From NCBI RefSeq assembly GCF_009712425.2, contig NZ_VCJR02000001.1, positions 1,120,001-1,184,000 of the forward strand: DNA of 64,000 nt, read 5' to 3'. Of the stretch, positions 29,529 through 44,601 are shown one piece after another. The notes under the pieces were generated by a model. The model was given only the letters and a program-made list of their open reading frames with translations. It made no database searches and was not told where the DNA came from. The DNA comes from Aquisalinus luteolus. Its GTDB lineage: Bacteria; Pseudomonadota; Alphaproteobacteria; Caulobacterales; Parvularculaceae. Position numbers and translations under genes: made by a program. Numbering within the stretch: the first letter of the stretch is position 1; every line of letters starts with the position of its first letter.

Positions 29529-32500
29529 ATGAGCCAGGAACTTGCTAACGTATTCAATCCGCTGGCAGCGCCGCAGACCTTCAACCAGATCCGTATCTCC
29601 CTGGCATCGCCGGAGAAGATTCTGTCCTGGTCCTATGGCGAGATCAAGAAGCCTGAAACCATCAACTACCGCACGTTCAAGCCGGAACGGGATGGCCTGT
29701 TCTGTGCCCGGATCTTCGGTCCGGTAAAGGACTATGAGTGTCTGTGCGGCAAGTACAAACGCATGAAGTACAAAGGCGTCGTCTGCGAGAAATGCGGCGT
29801 CGAGGTGACCCTGTCCAAGGTGCGCCGCGAGCGCATGGGCCATATTGAGCTGGCCGCACCGGTTGCTCACATCTGGTTCTTGAAATCGCTGCCGTCCCGG
29901 ATTGCGCTGTTCCTTGACATGACGCTGAAGGATGTCGAGCGCGTTCTGTACTTTGAGCAGTATATCGTCATCGAGCCGGGCCTGACCCCGCTGACGCCGC
30001 ACCAGCTGCTGACCGAAGAAGAATTCATCGAAGCGCAGGAGCAGTATGGCGATGACTCGTTCACCGCCGGCATCGGTGCCGAGGCGATCCGCGATATCCT
30101 GTCCTCCATGGACCTGGAGCAGGTCGCCGAGAATATCCGTATCGAGATTTCCGAGACGACATCCGAGCTGAAGCCGAAGAAACTGGCCAAGCGCCTGAAG
30201 CTGATCGAGAGCTTCATCACCTCCGGCAACAAGCCGGAATGGATGATCATGACGGTCGTTCCGGTGATCCCGCCGGAACTGCGCCCGCTTGTGCCGCTCG
30301 ATGGCGGCCGTTTCGCGACGTCCGACCTCAACGATCTCTATCGCCGGGTCATCAACCGCAACAATCGCCTGAAGCGCCTGATCGAGCTGCGCGCGCCGGA
30401 TATCATCGTGCGCAACGAAAAGCGCATGCTGCAGGAATCCGTCGATGCGCTGTTTGACAATGGCCGCCGTGGCCGTGTCATCACCGGCACCAACAAGCGT
30501 CCGCTGAAATCGCTGTCCGACATGCTGAAAGGCAAGCAGGGCCGCTTCCGTCAGAACCTTCTGGGTAAACGCGTCGACTATTCGGGCCGTTCGGTCATCG
30601 TGGTCGGGCCTGACCTGAAGCTGCATGAATGCGGCCTGCCGAAGAAGATGGCGCTGGAGCTGTTCAAGCCGTTCATCTATTCGCGCCTTGACGCCAAGGG
30701 CCTGTCGGCCACCGTCAAGCAGGCCAAGAAACTGGTCGAGAAAGAGCGTCCGGAAGTGTGGGATATCCTCGACGAGGTCATCCGCGAGCACCCGGTCATG
30801 CTGAACCGTGCGCCGACGCTGCACCGTCTCGGCATCCAGGCGTTCGAGCCGAAACTGATCGAGGGCAAGGCGATCCAGCTGCACCCGCTGGTCTGTACCG
30901 CGTTCAATGCCGACTTCGACGGCGACCAGATGGCCGTCCACGTGCCGCTGTCGCTGGAAGCGCAGCTTGAAGCCCGTGTACTGATGATGTCGACCAACAA
31001 CATCCTGACGCCGGCATCGGGCAAGCCGATCATCGTGCCGTCTCAGGACATCGTTCTCGGTCTCTATTACATCACCATCGAGAAGGAAAAAGAGCCGGGC
31101 GAGGGGATGATCTTCTCCGATTTGTCGGAAATCGACCACGCGCTCGATTCCGGTGCCGTTTCCCTGCACGCCAAGGTCAAGTGCCTGTGGAAGACGGTCG
31201 ACGAGAATGGCGAGCCGGTCACCGAACTGGTCGAGACCACGCCGGGCCGGATGAAGGTTGCCAACCTGCTGCCGCGCACCTCGCTGATCCCGTTCGACGC
31301 GATCAACCAGCTGCTGACCAAGAAAACGATCCAGTCGCTGATCGACGTCGTCTATCGCCACACCGGCCAGAAAGCGACGGTCATTTTCGCCGACCAGATC
31401 ATGGATCTTGGTTTTAAAGAGGCCTGCAAGGCCGGTATCTCCTTCGGCAAGGACGACATGGTCATCCCCGATACCAAGAAAGGCATCGTGGAGGAGACCC
31501 GCTCGCTCGTCGCAGAGTACGAGCAGCAATATGCTGACGGTCTCATCACCCGTGGTGAGAAGTACAACAAGGTCGTCGACGCCTGGGCGAAATGCACCGA
31601 CAAGGTCGCCGACGAGATGATGAAAGAGATTTCGCGCACCAAATACGATCCGGAGACGGAGCGTCAGCTGGAGCCGAACTCGGTCTACATGATGTCCCAC
31701 TCCGGTGCCCGTGGCTCGCCCACGCAGATGCGCCAGCTCGCCGCCATGCGCGGCCTGATGGCCAAGCCGTCGGGTGAGATCATCGAGACGCCGATCATCT
31801 CGAACTTCAAGGAAGGCCTGACCGTTCTTGAATACTTCAACTCTACCCACGGTGCCCGCAAGGGCCTGGCCGATACGGCGTTGAAGACCGCGAACTCCGG
31901 TTACCTGACACGCCGTCTCGTCGACGTTGCCCAGGACTGCATCATCAAGGAAGTCGATTGCGGTACCGACCAGGGCATCACGATCGAGGCTGCGATCGAC
32001 GGTGGCGACATCGTCGTGCCGCTGTCCCAGCGAATCCTTGGCCGTACGCTGCTTGATGAAATCAAGCATCCGGACACAGGCGAGGTTATCGGCAATCCCG
32101 GTGACGAGGTCGACGAGAGCCAGTCGGAAGCGATCGAGGCTGCCGGTGTCCAGAAAGTCCGTGCCCGTTCGGTGCTGACCTGCGAGACCAAGTTCGGCGT
32201 CTGCGGCAAGTGCTATGGCCGGGATCTCGCCCGCGGTACCCACGTCAATATCGGTGAGGCTGTCGGCGTTATCGCTGCCCAGTCCATCGGTGAGCCTGGT
32301 ACCCAGCTGACCATGCGGACCTTCCACGTTGGTGGTACTGCGACGGTCGGTGACGTCTCATTCGTTGAATCGAGCCATGAAGGCACGGTCAAGCTTGAGA
32401 ACCGGAACGTCGTGAAGGACTCCGATGGCGACCTGATCGTCATGGGCCGTAACACGCTCATCAAGGTTCAGGACAAGGACGGCAACGACCAGGCCTCGTT

Positions 32501-33773
32501 CAAGGTCACCTATGGTACCAAACTGCGTGTCGATGACGGCACCAAGGTCGAGCGCGGCACGCGCCTGGCCGACTGGGACCCGTTCACCCTGCCGATCCTC
32601 ACCGAGATTGCTGGCAAGGTGAAATTCGAGGACCTGACCGAAGGCGTGTCCGTCAATCTCGTCGCCGACGAAGCGACGGGCCTGACCTCTCGCGTGGTCA
32701 TGGACTGGCGGGCATCCCCGCGCGGGTCCGACCTGCGTCCGGCCATGGTCATCGTTGACGACAATGGTGAGCCGCTGAAGTTCGAGAACGGCAACGAAGC
32801 CCGCTATGTCCTGCCGGTCGACGCCATCCTGTCGGTCGAGGAGGGCGATGCCATCCGTCCGGGTGACACGCTGGCCCGTATCCCGACCGAGGGCGCCAAG
32901 ACGCGCGACATCACCGGTGGTCTGCCGCGTGTTGCCGAGCTGTTCGAAGCCCGTCGTCCGAAGGATCACGCGATCATCGCCGAGGTTGATGGCCGCGTCG
33001 AATTCGGCCGCGATTACAAGAACAAGCGGAAGATCTCGATCAATCCGACCGATGAGAGCCTGGAGCCGGTGGAATATCTGGTACCGAAAGGCAAGCACAT
33101 CGCCGTTCAGGATGGTGACCTGATCGCCAAGGGCGAATACCTGCTCGATGGCAATCCGGCGCCGCACGATATCCTGTCGATCATGGGTATCGAGGCTCTG
33201 GCCGACTATCTCATCAACGAGATCCAGGAGGTCTACCGCCTGCAGGGCGTGCCGATCAACGACAAGCACATTGAGGTGATCGTTCGCCAGATGCTGCAGA
33301 AGGTTGAAATCTCCGATCCGGGCGATTCCGGCTTCCTGAAAGACGAACAGGTCGACAAGATCGAGTTCGACGAGGTCAACGAGAAGCTGGAAGACCAGGG
33401 CAAGAACCCGGCTGTCGGCCAGCCGGTACTGCTCGGCATCACCAAGGCGTCGCTGCAGACGCGCTCGTTCATCTCCGCTGCGTCGTTCCAGGAGACGACC
33501 CGTGTCCTTACCGAGGCTTCGGTACAGGGCAAGGTCGACACGCTGGAAGGCCTCAAGGAGAACGTCATCGTCGGTCGCCTGATCCCGGCCGGTACTGGTG
33601 GCATGATGTCCAAGCACCAGCGCCTCGCCGACGAGCGTGACGCCAAGCTGATCGAGGAGCGGGCAGTCCGCTCCGCTGCGGCCCTGCCGCCGGCAGACGC
33701 CGCCGTCTTCGCCGAGGCCGAGGATGGCAGCGACGAGACCTCGACTGCAGAGGACGATCAGCCGGCCGAATAG
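29529..33773 (+). CDS. rpoC: DNA-directed RNA polymerase subunit beta'
   Basis: A 1414-residue beta' subunit. The N-terminal zinc site is seen as [20 protein letters not shown] (about 72-91). The catalytic Mg loop [12 protein letters not shown] lies at about 460, and a second zinc site [13 protein letters not shown] at about 885. The C-terminus has an acidic tail ([19 protein letters not shown]). It is followed by a strong terminator, so rpoBC forms its own unit. Confidence 0.98.
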   Translation: MSQELANVFNPLAAPQTFNQIRISLASPEKILSWSYGEIKKPETINYRTFKPERDGLFCARIFGPVKDYECLCGKYKRMKYKGVVCEKCGVEVTLSKVRRERMGHIELAAPVAHIWFLKSLPSRIALFLDMTLKDVERVLYFEQYIVIEPGLTPLTPHQLLTEEEFIEAQEQYGDDSFTAGIGAEAIRDILSSMDLEQVAENIRIEISETTSELKPKKLAKRLKLIESFITSGNKPEWMIMTVVPVIPPELRPLVPLDGGRFATSDLNDLYRRVINRNNRLKRLIELRAPDIIVRNEKRMLQESVDALFDNGRRGRVITGTNKRPLKSLSDMLKGKQGRFRQNLLGKRVDYSGRSVIVVGPDLKLHECGLPKKMALELFKPFIYSRLDAKGLSATVKQAKKLVEKERPEVWDILDEVIREHPVMLNRAPTLHRLGIQAFEPKLIEGKAIQLHPLVCTAFNADFDGDQMAVHVPLSLEAQLEARVLMMSTNNILTPASGKPIIVPSQDIVLGLYYITIEKEKEPGEGMIFSDLSEIDHALDSGAVSLHAKVKCLWKTVDENGEPVTELVETTPGRMKVANLLPRTSLIPFDAINQLLTKKTIQSLIDVVYRHTGQKATVIFADQIMDLGFKEACKAGISFGKDDMVIPDTKKGIVEETRSLVAEYEQQYADGLITRGEKYNKVVDAWAKCTDKVADEMMKEISRTKYDPETERQLEPNSVYMMSHSGARGSPTQMRQLAAMRGLMAKPSGEIIETPIISNFKEGLTVLEYFNSTHGARKGLADTALKTANSGYLTRRLVDVAQDCIIKEVDCGTDQGITIEAAIDGGDIVVPLSQRILGRTLLDEIKHPDTGEVIGNPGDEVDESQSEAIEAAGVQKVRARSVLTCETKFGVCGKCYGRDLARGTHVNIGEAVGVIAAQSIGEPGTQLTMRTFHVGGTATVGDVSFVESSHEGTVKLENRNVVKDSDGDLIVMGRNTLIKVQDKDGNDQASFKVTYGTKLRVDDGTKVERGTRLADWDPFTLPILTEIAGKVKFEDLTEGVSVNLVADEATGLTSRVVMDWRASPRGSDLRPAMVIVDDNGEPLKFENGNEARYVLPVDAILSVEEGDAIRPGDTLARIPTEGAKTRDITGGLPRVAELFEARRPKDHAIIAEVDGRVEFGRDYKNKRKISINPTDESLEPVEYLVPKGKHIAVQDGDLIAKGEYLLDGNPAPHDILSIMGIEALADYLINEIQEVYRLQGVPINDKHIEVIVRQMLQKVEISDPGDSGFLKDEQVDKIEFDEVNEKLEDQGKNPAVGQPVLLGITKASLQTRSFISAASFQETTRVLTEASVQGKVDTLEGLKENVIVGRLIPAGTGGMMSKHQRLADERDAKLIEERAVRSAAALPPADAAVFAEAEDGSDETSTAEDDQPAE

Positions 33774-33793
33774 GTAAGCTTGTAAAACACCTG

Positions 33794-33820
33794 AAAAGCC
33801 GCCCTTCGGGGCGGCTTTTT
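33794..33820 (+). terminator. Intrinsic terminator after rpoC
   Basis: AAAAGCCGCC pairs with GGCGGCTTTT around a CTTCGG loop, with a T run. A classic strong terminator. Confidence 0.95.
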
Positions 33821-33889
33821 CGTGATTGGTCCTATTATTTCAGCGCTTGTTAACGAGTGCAGCTTATCTCCTCATGCCGGAGAGGGATT

Positions 33890-34945
33890 ATGGTTAAGCA
33901 GGGCTTGCCCCATTACGAACCGGACGTTTCGCGCCGCATTGCCGTCTTGCAGATCGCATTCGGTGTGCTGTTGCTGCTCGGCTATGGGGCGGGGCTGGTT
34001 TTCGGCACAGGGCTGCCAGTCATCACCGCGGGATCTGTTGGCATCGTCCTGTTTCTGGTCTGCGCTGTCGCCCAGTATATAAGGACGCCTGTTTCACGGG
34101 CCGAGGTCTGGGCTTTTGCCGGCCTGAGCATCCTCTTGTTTTCTTTCCTCATCTGGTCGATCGCCCTCCTTTATGGCGGGCTCGTCTCTGCGGCGACCGG
34201 CGCCCCGACCTTCATGTTCCTTTTTGCACTTCTGGTGCTCTATGGCTTCCACACAGACCCGAAGCTGGTGATGTTCACTGGCGGGGTCGCTGTCGGCGCA
34301 CGCCTCGCCATGGACCTCACTGGGCTTGTTGCAGGTGGCACGTTTACCACGAGCTATTACTGGGCATCTTCATCGCGCTTCATCACACCGATGGGAGAGC
34401 TGGAAATCCTGCTCGCCCTTTCGGTCTTCACCGTGCTTCTCAGCTGGCTGGCAGGCAGGTGGGAGCTGAAACAGGCGAGGGCGGTTGCCGCTGTCAGGGA
34501 AGAGCTGGAAAAGCGCCATACAGCCGCGCCATCCAGTGCCGATGTGACGACGATCCTGATCGCCGAGGACAGCTCGGTGAACATGATGGTGCTGTCCAAC
34601 ATGCTGGGCGATCCGCGCTTCAACCTTGTCATGACCGAAGATGGCGCCGAGGCGGTCAAGACCTTCATCCGCATGGTGGAAGAGGGGGGCCCACCTGATG
34701 TCGTCCTGCTCGATATCGAGATGCCGGAAATGGATGGTCATGAGGCGGCAATGCTGATCCGTCAGGCCGAATCAGACGCAGGCATCGACCCGCGGCCGAT
34801 AATTGCCGTCACTGCGCTCGGCAATGAAGAGAATCGCCAGGCTTCTCTGGCGGCTGGAATGGACGATCACTTGGTAAAACCGGTGCAGAAACCGGCCCTG
34901 TTGGCGGGCATTGCCCATGCCCTTGCGCGCCGTCGGCGTGGCTGA
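33890..34945 (+). CDS. Membrane protein with six TM helices and C-terminal receiver domain
   Basis: A 351-residue protein. About six hydrophobic segments span residues 15-200 (first IAVLQIAFGVLLLLGYGAGL; last LLALSVFTVLLSWLAG). A short charged linker follows, then a receiver domain (about 222-345) with phosphoacceptor Asp275 (VLLDIEMPEMDG), an acidic pair near IAEDSS and conserved Lys in DHLVKPVQKP. There is no kinase, HPt or DNA-binding domain. The membrane part looks like those found in membrane guanylate or adenylate cyclases or kinases that have lost the output. The start at 33890 follows GGAGAGGG. No partner kinase is adjacent. Confidence 0.82.
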   Translation: MVKQGLPHYEPDVSRRIAVLQIAFGVLLLLGYGAGLVFGTGLPVITAGSVGIVLFLVCAVAQYIRTPVSRAEVWAFAGLSILLFSFLIWSIALLYGGLVSAATGAPTFMFLFALLVLYGFHTDPKLVMFTGGVAVGARLAMDLTGLVAGGTFTTSYYWASSSRFITPMGELEILLALSVFTVLLSWLAGRWELKQARAVAAVREELEKRHTAAPSSADVTTILIAEDSSVNMMVLSNMLGDPRFNLVMTEDGAEAVKTFIRMVEEGGPPDVVLLDIEMPEMDGHEAAMLIRQAESDAGIDPRPIIAVTALGNEENRQASLAAGMDDHLVKPVQKPALLAGIAHALARRRRG

Positions 34946-35069
34946 CGAAAGCCGCTGGAACAATCTGCCCAAAAGGGGGATTATATCGGCCGTTCCTGTC
35001 AGTAAATTGGCCGGCTATCCTTCCTTGAAGCGGCGCTCCGCGAAAAGCGAATTTTCCTAACAAAAGACC

Positions 35070-35098
35070 TTGACCCGAGGGCCTACTCTTTATAGGTT
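35070..35098 (+). promoter_or_regulatory. Candidate str operon promoter
   Basis: TTGACC (35070-35075) is followed by TATAGG after 15 nt or TAGGTT after 17 nt. The predicted transcript would carry about a 185-nt leader before rpsL. Confidence 0.45.
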
Positions 35099-35218
35099 CC
35101 GCGCCACGCTGAAAGGGTGGCCGTCAGTCTTCTGAAACGCTCCCAAGCACGCCGAACATTTTTGTATTTGCGCCTTGTAAGTATGGCGCGGTTCCTTTAA
35201 GGAGCTGCGCCTGTTTGA

Positions 35219-35250
35219 GGTGCTGGAACTTATTCGGTTTGTTCAGCACC
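35219..35250 (+). other. Hairpin in rpsL leader
   Basis: GGTGCTG-G-AAC (35219-35229) pairs with GTTCAGCACC (35241-35250) with one bulged G, followed by GATTTT. It lies 37 nt before rpsL and may act as an attenuator or regulator-binding site. Confidence 0.55.
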
Positions 35251-35287
35251 GATTTTGAGATTTAACCGGGATCCAAGAGGACCTTTA

Positions 35288-35659
35288 ATGCCGACGATCC
35301 AACAGCTTATCCGCAAGCCGCGTCAGCCGAAGCGGAAAATCAACAAGGTGCCCGCCATGGAGGGCAACCCGCAGAAGCGTGGCGTTTGCACGCGCGTCTA
35401 CACAACGACGCCGAAGAAGCCGAACTCGGCCCTTCGGAAGGTTGCCAAGATCCGCCTGACCAATGGCTACGAAGTCATCGGCTACATCCCGGGTGAAGGC
35501 CATAACCTGCAAGAGCACTCCGTCGTCATGATCCGTGGCGGTCGTGTGAAGGACTTGCCGGGTGTGCGCTATCACATCATCCGCGGCGTTCTGGATACCC
35601 AGGGCGTGAAAGACCGTAAGCAGCGCCGTTCGAAATATGGCGCGAAGCGTCCGAAGTAA
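35288..35659 (+). CDS. rpsL: 30S ribosomal protein S12
   Basis: A 123-residue S12 starting MPTIQQL at 35288, with AAGAGGAC upstream; an in-frame ATG at 35255 has no ribosome site. Decoding-centre loop residues are wild type for streptomycin sensitivity, with lysines in [12 protein letters not shown] and [11 protein letters not shown]. First gene of the str operon rpsL-rpsG-fusA-tuf; rpsG begins 11 nt after its stop. Confidence 0.98.
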   Translation: MPTIQQLIRKPRQPKRKINKVPAMEGNPQKRGVCTRVYTTTPKKPNSALRKVAKIRLTNGYEVIGYIPGEGHNLQEHSVVMIRGGRVKDLPGVRYHIIRGVLDTQGVKDRKQRRSKYGAKRPK

Positions 35660-35667
35660 GGATTTAG

Positions 35668-36141
<474 letters not shown>

Positions 36142-36165
36142 ATCGAAGTTTAAGGTATTATTCCC

Positions 36166-38259
<2,094 letters not shown>

Positions 38260-38346
38260 TGTCGGGTGAGGCGGCCTATGACGGGCCGCCAGCCTAATGA
38301 AGAAATTGGTTTAACAGGTCAGTCGACAGTTTACGGAGAATAAGAC
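38260..38346 (+). other. fusA-tuf spacer with hairpin
   Basis: GGCGGCC (38270-38276) pairs with GGCCGCC (38284-38290) without a T tract, followed by AT-rich sequence before the tuf ribosome site GGAGAA. It may stabilise the tuf message or mark an internal start; no convincing promoter was seen. Confidence 0.4.
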
Positions 38347-39522
<1,176 letters not shown>

Positions 39523-39537
39523 CAATAACCATTAGCG

Positions 39538-39573
39538 GGCAGGCCGTGAGCGACTTTTGCGGCCTGCCTTTTT
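39538..39573 (+). terminator. Terminator or attenuator between tuf and rpsJ
   Basis: GGCAGGCCG (39538-39546) pairs perfectly with CGGCCTGCC (39560-39568), followed by five T residues. It sits only 24 nt before rpsJ, leaving no room for a downstream promoter, so partial read-through or regulated attenuation must feed the S10 operon unless a promoter lies inside tuf. Confidence 0.8.
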
Positions 39574-39596
39574 GACTCAAAAAGAAGTAAAGCGAT

Positions 39597-39908
39597 ATGC
39601 AACAGAATATTCGTATACGGCTGAAGGCGTTCGATCATCGGGTTCTCGATGCGTCCGCGGTTGAGATTGTCAACACCGCCAAGCGCACGGGTGCTCAGGT
39701 TCGCGGGCCGATTCCGCTGCCAACGCACATCGACAAGTATACGGTGTTGCGCTCGCCGCACGTAAACAAGAAATCGCGCGAGCAATTCGAGATGCGCACG
39801 CACAAGCGCATGCTCGACATTCTCGAGCCGACCCCGCAGACGATCGACGCGCTGATGAAGCTCGATCTGTCGGCTGGCGTCGACGTTGAAATCAAACTGG
39901 GTGCGTAA
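39597..39908 (+). CDS. rpsJ: 30S ribosomal protein S10
   Basis: A 103-residue S10 (NusE), also a partner of NusB and NusG in antitermination and transcription-translation coupling. Signature [17 protein letters not shown] and the loop [18 protein letters not shown]. First gene of the S10 group; rplC follows after 12 nt. Confidence 0.98.
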   Translation: MQQNIRIRLKAFDHRVLDASAVEIVNTAKRTGAQVRGPIPLPTHIDKYTVLRSPHVNKKSREQFEMRTHKRMLDILEPTPQTIDALMKLDLSAGVDVEIKLGA

Positions 39909-39920
39909 GGAGACTTGACG

Positions 39921-40709
39921 ATGCGCACGGGCGTCATTGCAAAAAAACTGGGCATGACACGGGTCTACCGCGAAGACGGCACCCATGTTCCTGTCACCGT
40001 CATGCAGATTGACGGCTGTCAGGTCGTGTCTCAGCGTACGGAAGAAACGAACGGTTACACTGCCCTGCAGCTGGGTGCCGGCAAAGCCAAGGTATCGCGC
40101 ACCAACAAGGCGCTGCGCGGCCATTTCGGCAAAGCCAACGTAGAACCCAAGCGCAAGCTGGCCGAGTTCCGCGTCAGCGCGGAAAACCTGGTCGAGATCG
40201 GTGCCGAGCTGTCTGCTGAACATTACGTTCCGGGCCAGAAGGTCGACGTGACGGGTACCTCGATCGGTAAGGGCTTCGCCGGCGGCATGAAGCGCCACAA
40301 TTTCGGTGGTCTTCGCGCCTCGCACGGTGTTTCCATCTCTCACCGTTCGCACGGCTCCACTGGCCAGTGCCAGGATCCGGGCAAGGTCTTCAAGGGCAAG
40401 AAAATGGCTGGGCACATGGGGGACGTTCGCGTCACGACCCAGAACCTGGAAGTTGTCCGTATCGACCTGGACCGCAACCTCGTCCTGATCAAGGGCGCGG
40501 TACCGGGCTCCAAGGGCGGCTGGGTCCTGATCAACGATGCTGTGAAGCGTGCCCGTCCGGAAGAGGCTCCGATGCCTGCCGGCCTGCGCAGTGCCGAACA
40601 GCCGAAGGCCGAGGAAGAAGCTCCGGCTGAAGCAGAAAACACCGCGACTGAGGCAGAAGCTACTGAAGCTGACGTTCAGGCCGCTGACGACTCCAAGGGA
40701 GACGCATAA
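39921..40709 (+). CDS. rplC: 50S ribosomal protein L3
   Basis: A 262-residue L3, about 50 residues longer than in E. coli owing to an acidic, Ala/Glu-rich C-terminal tail (after about residue 213). The core holds [21 protein letters not shown], with the glutamine that PrmB methylates in other bacteria. Start ATG 39921 follows TAAGGAGA; a TTG six nt earlier is less likely. The stop overlaps the rplD start (TAATG). Confidence 0.97.
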   Translation: MRTGVIAKKLGMTRVYREDGTHVPVTVMQIDGCQVVSQRTEETNGYTALQLGAGKAKVSRTNKALRGHFGKANVEPKRKLAEFRVSAENLVEIGAELSAEHYVPGQKVDVTGTSIGKGFAGGMKRHNFGGLRASHGVSISHRSHGSTGQCQDPGKVFKGKKMAGHMGDVRVTTQNLEVVRIDLDRNLVLIKGAVPGSKGGWVLINDAVKRARPEEAPMPAGLRSAEQPKAEEEAPAEAENTATEAEATEADVQAADDSKGDA

Positions 40710-41341
40710 TGAAAGTCGATGTCGTCACTCTTGCTAACGAAAAGGCCGGCTCCGTCGAACTCGACGAAGCGATCTTCGGTCTTGAGCCACGCAAGGACAT
40801 TCTCCATCGCTGTGTGACCTGGCAGCTTGCCAAGCGCCAGCAGGGCACGCACAAGGTCAAGGAACGCGGCGAAGTTGCCGGCACGACGAAGAAATTCGTC
40901 CGCCAAAAAGGCTCCGGCGGTGCCCGTCATGGTAACCGCAAGGCCCCGATCTTCGTCGGCGGCGGCGTTGCCCACGGCCCGCGCGTGCGCAGCCATGCGA
41001 TCGACCTGCCGAAAAAGGTCCGCAAGCTGGCCCTGCGTCATGCGTTGTCGGCCAAACACGGTGCTTCCGAGCTGATCATCATCGATGATGCCAAGCTGGA
41101 AGAAGCCAAGACCAAGGCGCTGGTTTCGACCTTTGCCAAGCTGGGCCTGACCGATGCGCTGATCGTTGATTCCGAAATCGACGAGAACTTCCGCAAGGCT
41201 GCCCGCAACGTGCCGGGTGTCGACGTCCTGCCGGTTATCGGCGCCAACGTCTATGACATCCTGCGCCGGTCGAAACTGGTTCTGACGAAATCCGCCGTTG
41301 AAGGGCTTGAGGCCCGTCTTAAAGGTGAGGCCCAGAAATGA
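40709..41341 (+). CDS. rplD: 50S ribosomal protein L4
   Basis: A 210-residue L4 with the extended exit-tunnel loop rich in Gly and Arg (about 60-95, [20 protein letters not shown]). In E. coli it represses the S10 operon through its leader; the hairpin before rpsJ could be a comparable target, but this is speculative. Overlaps rplC by 1 nt and rplW by 4 nt. Confidence 0.98.
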   Translation: MKVDVVTLANEKAGSVELDEAIFGLEPRKDILHRCVTWQLAKRQQGTHKVKERGEVAGTTKKFVRQKGSGGARHGNRKAPIFVGGGVAHGPRVRSHAIDLPKKVRKLALRHALSAKHGASELIIIDDAKLEEAKTKALVSTFAKLGLTDALIVDSEIDENFRKAARNVPGVDVLPVIGANVYDILRRSKLVLTKSAVEGLEARLKGEAQK

Positions 41342-41637
41342 GCGAGATCAAAGAAGTACACTACAACACGATTGTTGCCCCGATGATCACGGAGAAATCC
41401 ACGATCGCTTCGGAAAACAACCAGGTTGTATTCAAGGTAGCGCTGGACGCGACCAAGCCGCAGATCGCAGAAGCGGTCGAGAGCCTGTTCAAGGTTAAGG
41501 TGAAGTCGGTCAACACCCTGCGCGCCAAAGGCAAGAACAAGCGGTTCCGCGGTCGTCCGTATACCCGCTCCGATGTGAAAAAGGCGATTGTGACGCTCGA
41601 GGAAGGCCATTCCATCGACATCACGACCGGCCTTTAA
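41338..41637 (+). CDS. rplW: 50S ribosomal protein L23
   Basis: A 99-residue L23 at the tunnel exit, docking site for trigger factor and SRP. Signature [21 protein letters not shown]. Start overlaps the rplD stop (ATGA). Confidence 0.97.
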   Translation: MSEIKEVHYNTIVAPMITEKSTIASENNQVVFKVALDATKPQIAEAVESLFKVKVKSVNTLRAKGKNKRFRGRPYTRSDVKKAIVTLEEGHSIDITTGL

Positions 41638-41658
41638 CGCGAACCAGGATCTGAGAAA

Positions 41659-42498
41659 ATGGCTTTGAAGACATTCAATCCGACCTCGCCGGGCCGCCGC
41701 ACACTGGTGCTGGTGGATCATTCGGACCTCTGGAAAGGGCGTCCGGAGAAGAAACTGGTCGAGGGCATGACCAACAAGGGCGGTCGCAACAACACCGGCC
41801 GTATCACGGCTCGCCGTCAGGGCGGCGGTGCGAAGAAGCTGTACCGCAAGGTCGACTTCCGCCGCGCCAAGCACGACATCGAGGCAACGGTCGAGCGTCT
41901 GGAATATGACCCGAACCGCACGGCCTTCATCGCGCTGATCAAATATGACGACGGTGAAGTGTCCTACATCCTGGCGCCGCAGCGTCTGGCCGTTGGTGAC
42001 AAGATCGTTTCCGGTGCCCAGGTCGACGTGAAGCCTGGCAACGCGATGCCGCTCAAGCGCATCCCGGTCGGTACCATTGTCCACAATGTCGAGCTGAAGC
42101 CGGGCAAGGGCGGCCAGATGGCCCGTTCCGCCGGTACATATGCCCAGATCGTCGGTCGCGATGCCGGTTACGCGCAGATGCGCCTGCAGTCCGGTGAAGT
42201 CCGTCTCGTTTCGGGAGAGTGCATGGCCACCATCGGTGCCGTGTCCAACCCGGACCATTCGAACACCAGCCTGGGCAAGGCCGGCCGCAAGCGTCACATG
42301 GGCAAACGCCCGGCCGTTCGCGGTGTCGCGATGAACCCGATCGATCACCCGCATGGTGGTGGTGAGGGTCGTACCTCCGGTGGCCGTCACCCGGTTACGC
42401 CGTGGGGTAAGCCGACCAAAGGTAAACGTACACGGAATAACAAAGCGACCGACCGGTTGATTATCCGCTCGCGTCACGCACGCAAGAAGGGCCGGTAG
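41659..42498 (+). CDS. rplB: 50S ribosomal protein L2
   Basis: A 279-residue L2 near the peptidyl transferase centre. The conserved segment [16 protein letters not shown] with its histidine lies near residue 220-235; the basic C-terminal tail [23 protein letters not shown] is complete. 21 nt after rplW. Confidence 0.98.
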   Translation: MALKTFNPTSPGRRTLVLVDHSDLWKGRPEKKLVEGMTNKGGRNNTGRITARRQGGGAKKLYRKVDFRRAKHDIEATVERLEYDPNRTAFIALIKYDDGEVSYILAPQRLAVGDKIVSGAQVDVKPGNAMPLKRIPVGTIVHNVELKPGKGGQMARSAGTYAQIVGRDAGYAQMRLQSGEVRLVSGECMATIGAVSNPDHSNTSLGKAGRKRHMGKRPAVRGVAMNPIDHPHGGGEGRTSGGRHPVTPWGKPTKGKRTRNNKATDRLIIRSRHARKKGR

Positions 42499-42508
42499 GA
42501 GATAAATT

Positions 42509-42787
42509 ATGTCACGTGCAGTCTGGAAAGGTCCGTTTGTAGACCGGTATCTCTTGAAAAAGGCCGAGGAATCCTCGTCCGGCAGCCATAAAGGCGGCAT
42601 CAAGACCTGGTCGCGTCGTTCGACGATCCTGCCCCAATTCATCGGGCTGACGTTCAACGTCTATAACGGCCACAAATTCATCCCCGTCCACGTCACGGAA
42701 GACATGGTCGGTCACAAGCTGGGCGAATTCTCGCCGACCCGCACCTATTACGGTCACGGGGCGGACAAGAAAGCGAAGCGGAAGTAG
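42509..42787 (+). CDS. rpsS: 30S ribosomal protein S19
   Basis: A 92-residue S19 of the 30S head. Typical segments [25 protein letters not shown] and [16 protein letters not shown]. Starts 10 nt after rplB. Confidence 0.98.
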   Translation: MSRAVWKGPFVDRYLLKKAEESSSGSHKGGIKTWSRRSTILPQFIGLTFNVYNGHKFIPVHVTEDMVGHKLGEFSPTRTYYGHGADKKAKRK

Positions 42788-42795
42788 AGGCAACA

Positions 42796-43176
42796 ATGGG
42801 ACAGGCACAAAATCCCCGTCGCATCGACGACAACCAGGCCATGGCCAAGGCTCGTATGATGCGCGTCAGCCCGCAGAAGCTGAACCTCGTCGCTCAGCTG
42901 ATCCGCGGCAAGAAGGTCGAGAAGGCTCTCGCCGAGCTGGAATTTTCGCGCAAGCGCATCGCGATTGACGTGAAGAAGGTTCTGGAAAGCGCCATCGCGA
43001 ACGCCGAGAACAACCACGATCTCGATATCGACTCGCTGGTTGTCGATCAGGCCTTCGTCGGCAAGAACCTGGTCATGAAGCGCTGGAAAGCCCGCGCGCG
43101 TGGTCGCGTCGGCCGGATCCAGAAACCGTTTTCGGAACTGACGATTATCGTCAAAGAAGTTGAGGAGGCCGTCTAA
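42796..43176 (+). CDS. rplV: 50S ribosomal protein L22
   Basis: A 126-residue L22 with the tunnel-reaching beta hairpin ([22 protein letters not shown]). It has a 15-residue N-terminal lead before the usual [11 protein letters not shown]; an internal ATG at 42841 would remove it. The ribosome site (GTAGAGGCA) favours the ATG at 42796. Overlaps rpsC by 1 nt. Confidence 0.96.
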   Translation: MGQAQNPRRIDDNQAMAKARMMRVSPQKLNLVAQLIRGKKVEKALAELEFSRKRIAIDVKKVLESAIANAENNHDLDIDSLVVDQAFVGKNLVMKRWKARARGRVGRIQKPFSELTIIVKEVEEAV

Positions 43177-43928
43177 TGGGTCAGAAGGTTAACCCGATCG
43201 GTCTGCGTCTGGGCATCAACCGCACGTGGGACTCCCGCTGGTACGCGGACAAGAAAGCCTATGGCGATCTGCTGCACGAAGACCTGCGCATCCGCGAGTT
43301 CCTGCAGAAGAAACTGGCTGCTGCCGGTGTGTCTCGCATCGTCATCGAGCGTCCGCACAAGAAATGCCGCATCACGATCTACACGGCGCGTCCGGGTGTC
43401 GTCATCGGCAAGAAGGGTGCAGACATCGAGAAGCTGCGCTCCGAAGTGGCCAAGTTGTCTTCGTCGGAGACCGTCCTGAACATCGTCGAGATCCGCAAGC
43501 CGGAAATCGACGCCACGCTGGTTGCCGAGAACATCGCGCAACAGCTGGAACGCCGTGTCGCTTTCCGCCGCGCCATGAAACGCGCGATGCAGACTGCACT
43601 GCGCATGGGTGGCCTCGGCATCCGCATCAACTGCTCCGGCCGTCTTGGCGGTGCAGAGATCGCGCGGATGGAATGGTACCGTGAGGGCCGCGTGCCGCTT
43701 CACACGCTGCGCGCCGACATCGATTATGGTGTCGCAACCGCCCGCACAACCTATGGCGCTATCGGCATCAAGGTCTGGATCTTCAAAGGCGAGATCATGG
43801 AACATGACCCGATGGCCCAGGAAAAACGCATCGTCGACAGCCAGACCGGTGGCAATCCGGGTGGCGGCCGCGACAACCGCGATCGTGCCCCACGGGGTAA
43901 CCGTCCTGCGCCGGCCAGCGCAAGCTAA
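43176..43928 (+). CDS. rpsC: 30S ribosomal protein S3
   Basis: A 250-residue S3 with KH domain ([16 protein letters not shown]) and C-terminal domain ([27 protein letters not shown]). The tail is Gly/Arg/Asn-rich ([15 protein letters not shown]) and longer than in E. coli. Part of the mRNA entry helicase site. Start overlaps the rplV stop. Confidence 0.98.
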   Translation: MGQKVNPIGLRLGINRTWDSRWYADKKAYGDLLHEDLRIREFLQKKLAAAGVSRIVIERPHKKCRITIYTARPGVVIGKKGADIEKLRSEVAKLSSSETVLNIVEIRKPEIDATLVAENIAQQLERRVAFRRAMKRAMQTALRMGGLGIRINCSGRLGGAEIARMEWYREGRVPLHTLRADIDYGVATARTTYGAIGIKVWIFKGEIMEHDPMAQEKRIVDSQTGGNPGGGRDNRDRAPRGNRPAPASAS

Positions 43929-43958
43929 CCAGGCCAGTTGGGATTTGGAGAATAAGAA

Positions 43959-44372
43959 ATGCTGCAACCGAAACGGACGAAGTTCCGCAAGATGCACAAA
44001 GGCCGGATCAAGGGTAACGCCAAGGGCGGTACCGAGCTGGCGTTCGGCTCTTTTGGCCTGAAGGCACTCCAGCCGGAGCGCGTGACCTCGCGTCAGATCG
44101 AAGCGACTCGTCGTGCCATTACCCGCCACATGAAACGGGCAGGGCGCGTATGGATCCGCATCTTCCCGGATGTGCCGGTCACGAAAAAGCCGACCGAGGT
44201 TCGCATGGGTAAAGGCAAGGGCTCTGTCGAGTTCTGGGCCGCCAAGGTGAAGCCTGGCCGCGTTATGTTCGAAATCGATGGCGTGCCGGAAGATATCGCG
44301 CGCGAAGCCCTTCTGCTGGGCGCCGCGAAACTGCCGGTCAAGACGCGCATCATCAAGCGCATTGGCGAATAG
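43959..44372 (+). CDS. rplP: 50S ribosomal protein L16
   Basis: A 137-residue L16 near the A site. Conserved start [16 protein letters not shown] and the arginine-bearing segment [20 protein letters not shown]. Followed by rpmC after 9 nt. Confidence 0.98.
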   Translation: MLQPKRTKFRKMHKGRIKGNAKGGTELAFGSFGLKALQPERVTSRQIEATRRAITRHMKRAGRVWIRIFPDVPVTKKPTEVRMGKGKGSVEFWAAKVKPGRVMFEIDGVPEDIAREALLLGAAKLPVKTRIIKRIGE

Positions 44373-44381
44373 GAGTTCATC

Positions 44382-44582
44382 ATGGAAGCCGCACAAGTAC
44401 GCGATATGACCGAAGACGAGCTCAAGACCAAACTGCTTGAGCTGAAGAAAGAGCAGTTCAACCTGCGCTTCCAGAAAGCGTCCGGTCAGCTGGAAAAAAC
44501 TTCCCGCATCGGCGAGGTCCGCAAGGATATCGCGCGGGTCAAAACCATCCTGCGCCAGAAGGCCGATCAGGCCAGCGCGTAA
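44382..44582 (+). CDS. rpmC: 50S ribosomal protein L29
   Basis: A 66-residue two-helix protein by the tunnel exit. Pattern [24 protein letters not shown] and [10 protein letters not shown] is typical. Sits between rplP and rpsQ. Confidence 0.97.
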   Translation: MEAAQVRDMTEDELKTKLLELKKEQFNLRFQKASGQLEKTSRIGEVRKDIARVKTILRQKADQASA

Positions 44583-44601
44583 GGGACAGGAGAACCAAGA
44601 A

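Larger units (their letters stand above)
34946..35287. other. str operon promoter and leader region
   Basis: 342 nt without a gene between the six-TM receiver gene and rpsL. It contains the candidate promoter at 35070-35098 and a leader of about 185 nt with a strong hairpin (35219-35250). The first 120 nt show no terminator for the preceding gene. Confidence 0.5.
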
